DNA from: Alphaproteobacteria bacterium
GTDB taxonomy: Bacteria > Pseudomonadota > Alphaproteobacteria > Rhodospirillales > Magnetospirillaceae
Assembly: GCA_015232485.1 (NCBI GenBank)
Contig: JADFZP010000098.1
Span: 1-9,299, forward strand
Length of the DNA: 9,299 nucleotides
Direction of reading: 5' to 3'
Notes under the pieces: generated by a model
Database searches by the model: none
Told to the model about the DNA's origin: nothing
Seen by the model: the letters and a program-made list of their open reading frames with translations, nothing else
Made by a program: the position numbers and the translations under genes
Shown here: positions 5,575 through 9,299 of the stretch, piece after piece
Numbering within the stretch: the stretch's first letter is position 1
Layout of the letters: every line of letters begins with the position of its first letter

Positions 5575-6966
5575 ATGACGACCGAACGGCGAATTGTTGA
5601 ACTCGAAGTCGACGCCTCGAAGGCGGTTCGCGGCTACAATGATACCGAGCGCGCCGCCGAGAGGGCAGCCGGCTCCCTGGACGAACTTGCGAGCAAATTC
5701 GGTGCCAACATCAAGGTTTCCGAGCATAGCGTTCGCGCTAGCGACCGGCTGACATCGAGCCTCGCCAAGCTCGAACGGCAACTCGATCCGGTTGCCGCCG
5801 CCCACGACAGGTTGCGCCGCCAGCAAGAGCTTCTTGATCGTGCCATGACCGGCGGAATCCTGTCCCTCGATCGCCATGCCCAGTTGCTGGATACCGCGCG
5901 CAGGCGAGCGGAGATGGCGACGCTTGCCGCAGCCGGACATTCCACCGCGTTGATCGGAATGAGTCGCGCCGCCGATGCGGCCGGCCAGAAGCACTCCCGA
6001 TTTGGAAACATCGCGCAGCAGGCCGGCTTTCAAATCGGAGATTTCGCGACCCAGGTGGCCGGCGGCCAGAACGCATTGGTCGCCCTCACCCAACAGGGCA
6101 GCCAAATGTTGGGCGTCTTCGGGCCTTGGGGCGCGGTGCTCGGCGCCGCTGGCGCTGTGGCCGGGGCGCTGGCCGTTGGCATGTTCAAAGTCGGCGCGAA
6201 CACCAAGGACGCCGCGGACGCAACGGACAAGTACACGGCCGCGCTCAAGAGCGCCCGCGAGTTGACCTCGACCGAAGCGCAGAACGCGCACGCCATTGCC
6301 GAGGCGAAGCGGGCCGAAGCCGTCGAGCGGGTGAATGCGGCAATGGCGATCGAGGCCGAAAACCTCGCCCGCCGACATGCCGCCGTCGACCTTCTACAGG
6401 CCGACGCCAAGCGACTGCGAGACGAACAACAGTTCCTCCCTGGCAGCGCCACCATCGAATACATGAAGGAACCCCTTGCGAAGGCCCGCGGCGACATCGA
6501 GACGACGACGAAGCGGATCATCGAGCTTCAGGGCGCCCTCGACAAGCTGGCCGACCCGCCGAAGGGCTCGGTGCTGTGGGACGACCTGCATAGCAACCTC
6601 GGCCGGGCCGATGACGATTGGGCTTCCGTCCTGAAGACGGTCGGCGGCTATCGCGCCGAACTGGATCGCGCCGCCGATGCGCAGATGCGCGCCGCCCAAT
6701 CCATGCTGGAAAGCCTCGATCCAGCCCGCGCCTATGCCGCCGAAGTCGCGCGGCTGACCAGTCTCAAGCCGGCCCTGGTCACCCTACTCGGCAACGAGGT
6801 GGCAGCACAGAACGCGCTCAATCAAGCAATCCGCAACGCTGATCCCGCCTATCAGGATGCGATGCGACAGCAGGAAGCGTATGCGCGCGAGATGGAGGCG
6901 GCCGAAGACTTGCCCGACACTGTGGCCGACGAGGCTCAATTGATGATGAAGGAGGCATTTTCATGA
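5575..6966 (+). CDS. Short tail tape-measure-like protein
   Basis: A 463-aa protein. Tape-measure proteins set tail length and later help DNA entry. The N-terminus (VELEVDASKAVRGYNDTERA, 8-27) is the usual start of such proteins, followed by long charged helices to about residue 140. The segment from 144 is the most telling: FGNIAQQAGFQIGDFATQVA (143-162), then ALTQQGSQMLGVFGPWGAVLG (starting at 170) and a Gly/Ala hydrophobic stretch to about 205. This is typical of the tape-measure hydrophobic core. Residues 210-440 are again helical and charged. Many relatives are far longer, so this is short or C-terminally reduced, although the reading frame is intact and coupled to the next gene by ATGA. 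A GGAG at 5561-5564 lies 10 bases before the start. Confidence 0.72.
   Translation: MTTERRIVELEVDASKAVRGYNDTERAAERAAGSLDELASKFGANIKVSEHSVRASDRLTSSLAKLERQLDPVAAAHDRLRRQQELLDRAMTGGILSLDRHAQLLDTARRRAEMATLAAAGHSTALIGMSRAADAAGQKHSRFGNIAQQAGFQIGDFATQVAGGQNALVALTQQGSQMLGVFGPWGAVLGAAGAVAGALAVGMFKVGANTKDAADATDKYTAALKSARELTSTEAQNAHAIAEAKRAEAVERVNAAMAIEAENLARRHAAVDLLQADAKRLRDEQQFLPGSATIEYMKEPLAKARGDIETTTKRIIELQGALDKLADPPKGSVLWDDLHSNLGRADDDWASVLKTVGGYRAELDRAADAQMRAAQSMLESLDPARAYAAEVARLTSLKPALVTLLGNEVAAQNALNQAIRNADPAYQDAMRQQEAYAREMEAAEDLPDTVADEAQLMMKEAFS
6949..6955 (+). promoter_or_regulatory. Strong Shine-Dalgarno inside the end of the tape-measure-like gene
   Basis: AAGGAGG lies 7 bases before the ATG at 6963, a near-ideal ribosome site despite the ATGA overlap. 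Confidence 0.75.
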
Positions 6967-7631
6967 GTGTCGCCAATCTCGCAATCGCGCCGGACGCCAT
7001 CCGGGTCTTCACTGACACGATGACGTATCGCGGCGGGACTCCCGTTCGTCTGAGCGAGAGCAAGTGCCACATCGCGGCCAGCGGCAAGTTCGCAGTGGCC
7101 GGGCGCGGCAACGCATGGTGGATTGACGCCTATGAAGCCATCCTCGACGCCTTCGCGACGTTCGATGCCGCCGAGGCCGAAGTCTGCGCCTTGCTCGGCG
7201 GGACTGTGGCAGCGGTCGACGAAGTCTGGTTCGACCATGGGCACCTGATCGAACTGACCTTGGCGGGATGGTCCGACCGGACGAACACCCTTCGCGCCGT
7301 GGCCGTCCGAGGCGACCGAAAGGGCGTCACGGTGGACGCGATCCCGCAGGGCATCCACCTCCGCCCTGGTCACAAGTCGCTGGCGCTGCCCAGCACCGCC
7401 ACGGATGCCCAGATGATCCGCGCCGCGATGGTGCAGCATCAAATCCAGCACAGCTTCGACCTCGCCCTGTGCATCGGCGGAGTGCTTCACCAAACCACCA
7501 TCACCCGCGAAGGCATCCGCCAGAACATCGCCGCCGTCTACCCCGACTATCGCGAGCATGCCGCCGAACTGGGCGACCCGAACGCCGAGGCCGTTGCCGC
7601 GTGGCTGGCCCAACAGCGGATGGTGGCATGA
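6963..7631 (+). CDS. Phage protein with Ntn-hydrolase-like features
   Basis: A 222-aa alpha/beta protein. The start AIAPDAIRVFTDTMTYRGGT (7-26), then SKCHIAASGKFAVAGRGNAW (33-52) and a late strand pair LALCIGGVLHQTTITREG (167-184), follow the pattern of small phage proteins with a proteasome-like Ntn-hydrolase fold: a TDT strand, a Lys in the next strand, a G-x-G turn. In true Ntn hydrolases the nucleophile is the first residue of the mature chain; here residue 2 is Ser, which could be exposed after Met removal, but catalysis is not shown. The family call is from pattern memory and is moderate at best. Position after the tape-measure-like gene suggests a tail-associated or accessory virion role. 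Confidence 0.55.
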   Translation: MSVANLAIAPDAIRVFTDTMTYRGGTPVRLSESKCHIAASGKFAVAGRGNAWWIDAYEAILDAFATFDAAEAEVCALLGGTVAAVDEVWFDHGHLIELTLAGWSDRTNTLRAVAVRGDRKGVTVDAIPQGIHLRPGHKSLALPSTATDAQMIRAAMVQHQIQHSFDLALCIGGVLHQTTITREGIRQNIAAVYPDYREHAAELGDPNAEAVAAWLAQQRMVA

Positions 7632-8011
7632 TCGGCCCCCAAGCCTTTCTGGCCCGCCTTGGCGATGATGATGATGCACTCGCCGAGCGCGCCCGCCAAC
7701 TGCACGAGCGCATCGATGATGCCGGCTCCCTTGAGGATGCCGCGGACGCTTGCCGCGAGATGGCGAGCCTGATCGAAGCGAGAGCCGCCGGCTACTGCCG
7801 CGCGCTGGGCGACGTGCGGGCCGCGTGCAAGAGCAGGGCACAGCGGCGCGTCGTCGAGCGCGCCATCCATCACTTCCGCGCCAAGGCCGACGCCACCGCC
7901 CGCCGTTACCGCGCCCTGGTCGAGAAAACCAGCGTCGAGGCGATCAAGCGCGAGGCCGCCGTATCCGACGCCTTCGCGGACGGGCTCGCCGATGCCTTTT
8001 CCGAACCCTGA
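7628..8011 (+). CDS. Unrecognised helical phage protein
   Basis: A 127-aa protein starting at the ATG that overlaps the previous stop (ATGA, 7628-7631). The same frame is open much further upstream, but that part lies wholly inside the preceding gene and is rejected. The protein is almost entirely helical and charged (ALAERARQLHERIDDAGS at 17-34, AIHHFRAKADATARRYRALV at 79-98), with an acidic N-terminal DDDD and no membrane segment or signal peptide. There is no clear Shine-Dalgarno, so translation is probably coupled. I do not recognise a family. Confidence 0.65.
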   Translation: MIGPQAFLARLGDDDDALAERARQLHERIDDAGSLEDAADACREMASLIEARAAGYCRALGDVRAACKSRAQRRVVERAIHHFRAKADATARRYRALVEKTSVEAIKREAAVSDAFADGLADAFSEP

Positions 8012-8014
8012 GAA

Positions 8015-8018
8015 AGGA
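8015..8018 (+). promoter_or_regulatory. Shine-Dalgarno deciding the start at 8025
   Basis: AGGA within GAAAGGAAA lies 6 bases before the ATG at 8025. This favours 8025 over the in-frame ATG at 7992, which lies inside the previous gene. Confidence 0.65.
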
Positions 8019-8024
8019 AACCGT

Positions 8025-8519
8025 ATGACAACCGACAGCCCGACAATCCCGCCGGCCTCGCAGCTCGCAACCCAAGTGATGGCCGAATATTCGTCCTATG
8101 ACGCCGCCGGACTGCTGCTCAACGCCTGCAAGGTCGCCATCACCGCCAACAGCCGCGCCGAGATCGAGCGCGCCGCCCATGGTGCCGTGGCCGCTTGGCA
8201 CCGTCTGGCCGGCGCCGAGGATTACCCCGCCCATGCGAAGGAGGGACACCGCAAGCTGCTGTTGGACTTCCTCAAGTTGCTGCCGATGATCCGCCACACC
8301 AATCCAGCAATGAGCGAACTCCGCCGAGCCGCCGGCTACCGCAAGCCGGCCAAGGTCATTAGGCACCTGCTCAAGGCCGAAGCCGCGCTGGCCGGTGGCG
8401 CCGACCACCCGCACGTTGCCGAAATGCTGGAAGGGGTTCGCGCGGCCATAGCCGGCGCCATGGAAGCGCAGCGGCTCGGCAATGAAGTGCACCTGACCAT
8501 TCCCAACGTGAAGGGCTGA
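8025..8519 (+). CDS. Unrecognised helical phage protein
   Basis: A 164-aa protein, with its start chosen from the Shine-Dalgarno at 8015-8018 and the 13-base gap after the previous stop. It is all-helical by inspection: ATQVMAEYSSYDAAGLLLNA (16-35), a segment with HRKLLLDFLKLLPMIRHTNP (around 75-94), then PAKVIRHLLKAEAALAGG and a final helix rich in Ala. Several His and Cys residues are scattered without a metal-binding spacing. No signal peptide or membrane segment. Placement between the tape-measure-like region and the spike genes suggests a virion or assembly role, but nothing in the sequence specifies one. Confidence 0.65.
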   Translation: MTTDSPTIPPASQLATQVMAEYSSYDAAGLLLNACKVAITANSRAEIERAAHGAVAAWHRLAGAEDYPAHAKEGHRKLLLDFLKLLPMIRHTNPAMSELRRAAGYRKPAKVIRHLLKAEAALAGGADHPHVAEMLEGVRAAIAGAMEAQRLGNEVHLTIPNVKG

Positions 8520-8523
8520 AACC

Positions 8524-8790
8524 ATGCCCGCATCCGATCCCTTCGCCTCGTTCGCGGCCGGCCTCGACACGCCAGCCACCTCGGCCTTCACCATCGCCCC
8601 GGCCGATACCGACTTGGCCGAGACCACCCGCGCCCTCTATGTCGGCGGAACCGGCGACGTGATCGGCACTCTCGCCGACGACGATTCGCCGGTCACATTC
8701 GCCGCCGTGCCCGCCGGCTCGATCCTGCCCATACGCTTCCGGCGCATCGGAGCCGCCACGACCGCAACCTCGATCGTGGGCTTGACCTGA
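8524..8790 (+). CDS. Head spike base protein, RcGTA Rcc01079-like
   Basis: An 88-aa protein matching the small spike-base family named after Rhodobacter capsulatus GTA protein Rcc01079. It has PFASFAAGLDTPATSAFTIA (6-25), a strand TRALYVGGTGDVIGTL (35-50), VTFAAVPAGSILPIRFRRIG (57-76) and the terminal ATTATSIVGL. In RcGTA this protein anchors fibres on capsid vertices that help bind the cell's polysaccharide coat. Length and start agree with the family. AAGGG (8511-8515) is a weak ribosome site. Its stop overlaps the next start by one base (TGATG). The fibre-like gene just downstream supports the role. Recognised from the family pattern, not from a search. Confidence 0.78.
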   Translation: MPASDPFASFAAGLDTPATSAFTIAPADTDLAETTRALYVGGTGDVIGTLADDDSPVTFAAVPAGSILPIRFRRIGAATTATSIVGLT

Positions 8791-8918
8791 TGCGCCTCGG
8801 CCTCTCCCTCGCCCTGACCAGCATTCGCGCCGTTCTCGCCCGGCTGGGCTTGCTGCGTCTCGAAGACGGCGGCCGGTTGCTGACCGAAGCCGGCGACACC
8901 CTCAACCTGGAGCCCTGA
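8790..8918 (+). CDS. 42-aa microprotein between spike base and fibre
   Basis: A short frame starting at the ATG that shares one base with the spike-base stop (TGATG) and ending at TGA 8916-8918, two bases before the next ATG. The N-terminal half is an amphipathic, basic and hydrophobic helix (LGLSLALTSIRAVLARLGLL). The second half reads RLEDGGRLLTEAGDTLNLEP, a short L-x-E-x-G-x-L repeat of a kind often seen in small phage structural proteins near fibres. Exact tiling between two genes is the best evidence that it is translated. Function unknown; a spike or fibre adaptor is a reasonable guess. Confidence 0.55.
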   Translation: MRLGLSLALTSIRAVLARLGLLRLEDGGRLLTEAGDTLNLEP

Positions 8919-8920
8919 CC

Positions 8921-9299
8921 ATGGCCGACAAGCGCATATCCGAACTCGACGCCGCCGGCCCACTGAGCGGCGCCGAACTGCTGCCCATCGTCCAGGACGG
9001 CGCCACCCGCCGCGCCACCGCCGCCGACCTCGGTCGCACCTTGATCGATGTCGAGGCCGATATGCCCGTGAGCGCCGGCCAAGTGGTGCGCGGCACGGTC
9101 ACCGGGCGCGGCGTGCTGGCCCTCGGCACCCTCGCCGAAGCTGCGGCGCTGGGATTGGCGCTGGTGGCGACCGCCGCCGGCCTCCGAGTGCTCCTGGTCG
9201 CCTCTGGTCCGCTGGACCTCGACGATTGGACCCCCGCCACCGAAGCGGCCCTCCCCACCCTGACGCCCGGCGCCAACTACTACCTGTCCGCCACGACCG
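8921..9299 (+). CDS. Head or tail fibre-like protein, N-terminal part (cut by window edge)
   Basis: At least 126 residues, open at the right edge. The N-terminus KRISELDAAGPLSGAELLPI (4-23) followed by VQDGATRRATAADL is the common attachment motif at the start of many phage fibre and adhesin proteins. After it come strand-rich repeats and LTPGANYYLSATT (114-126), another recurring fibre motif, as expected at the start of a longer rod. Next to a spike-base gene it most likely encodes the spike fibre, comparable to the second RcGTA spike gene; a tail fibre is the alternative. The receptor-binding end is not in the window. Confidence 0.7.
   Translation, partial: MADKRISELDAAGPLSGAELLPIVQDGATRRATAADLGRTLIDVEADMPVSAGQVVRGTVTGRGVLALGTLAEAAALGLALVATAAGLRVLLVASGPLDLDDWTPATEAALPTLTPGANYYLSATT

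Noticed and set aside
5428..6378. 316-codon open frame on the - strand across the tape-measure-like gene
   Set aside because: Antisense shadow of a gene with recognisable motifs; it also runs across the hairpin and gene boundary on the + strand.
7268..7627. N-terminal extension of the 127-aa protein
   Set aside because: The extension lies entirely inside the preceding gene in another frame and is a Pro/Arg/His-rich shadow. The ATGA start at 7628 is the natural one.

Overview
The window is a GC-rich, gene-dense stretch with every supported gene on the + strand. Most neighbours are joined by 4-bp ATGA/GTGA stop-start overlaps or short gaps. The content is phage-like: a replication-type gene block (positions 1-2116) runs straight into an HK97-type head block (2161-5522), then a tape-measure-like gene and small accessory genes (5575-8519), then a head-spike/fibre block (8524 to the right edge). 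High GC, the HTH protein type, the phage gene families and a spike-base protein of the kind known from the Rhodobacter capsulatus gene transfer agent (GTA) all suggest an alphaproteobacterial prophage or related element. The exact host cannot be read from the sequence.

Left block: a 360-aa protein has a winged-helix domain at its N-terminus and a second HTH at its C-terminus. Its disordered middle is encoded by DNA carrying five copies of a 16-bp near-palindrome (core GTCGCACCAGCGCGAC). The last copy is followed at once by a 10-bp pure A/T run that is conspicuous in this GC-rich DNA. One of the five copies lies in a different reading frame from the other four, so the DNA itself appears to be the conserved element. 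The layout resembles the origin inside the lambda O gene (initiator gene, internal iterons, adjacent AT-rich unwinding region), and I propose it as the replication origin. Two small translationally coupled genes follow: one with a DUF2786-like N-terminus, one unrecognised.

Middle block: a portal, a prohead protease and a major capsid protein form a coupled head cassette, followed by a 141-aa protein that may decorate or stabilise the head. No terminase gene lies next to the portal, where it is normally found. A 9-bp-arm hairpin occupies the short gap before the portal, and another 9-bp-arm hairpin lies after the capsid/141-aa gene pair.

Right block: a short (463-aa) tape-measure-like protein follows without recognisable connector, tail-terminator or tail-tube genes before it. 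Next come a protein with features of phage Ntn-hydrolase-fold proteins, two unrecognised helical proteins, a spike-base protein, a 42-aa microprotein and the start of a fibre-like protein cut by the window edge. Overall this reads as an intact but unusually ordered structural operon. Whether it is a full phage, a GTA-like element or a satellite depends on flanking DNA that is not shown.
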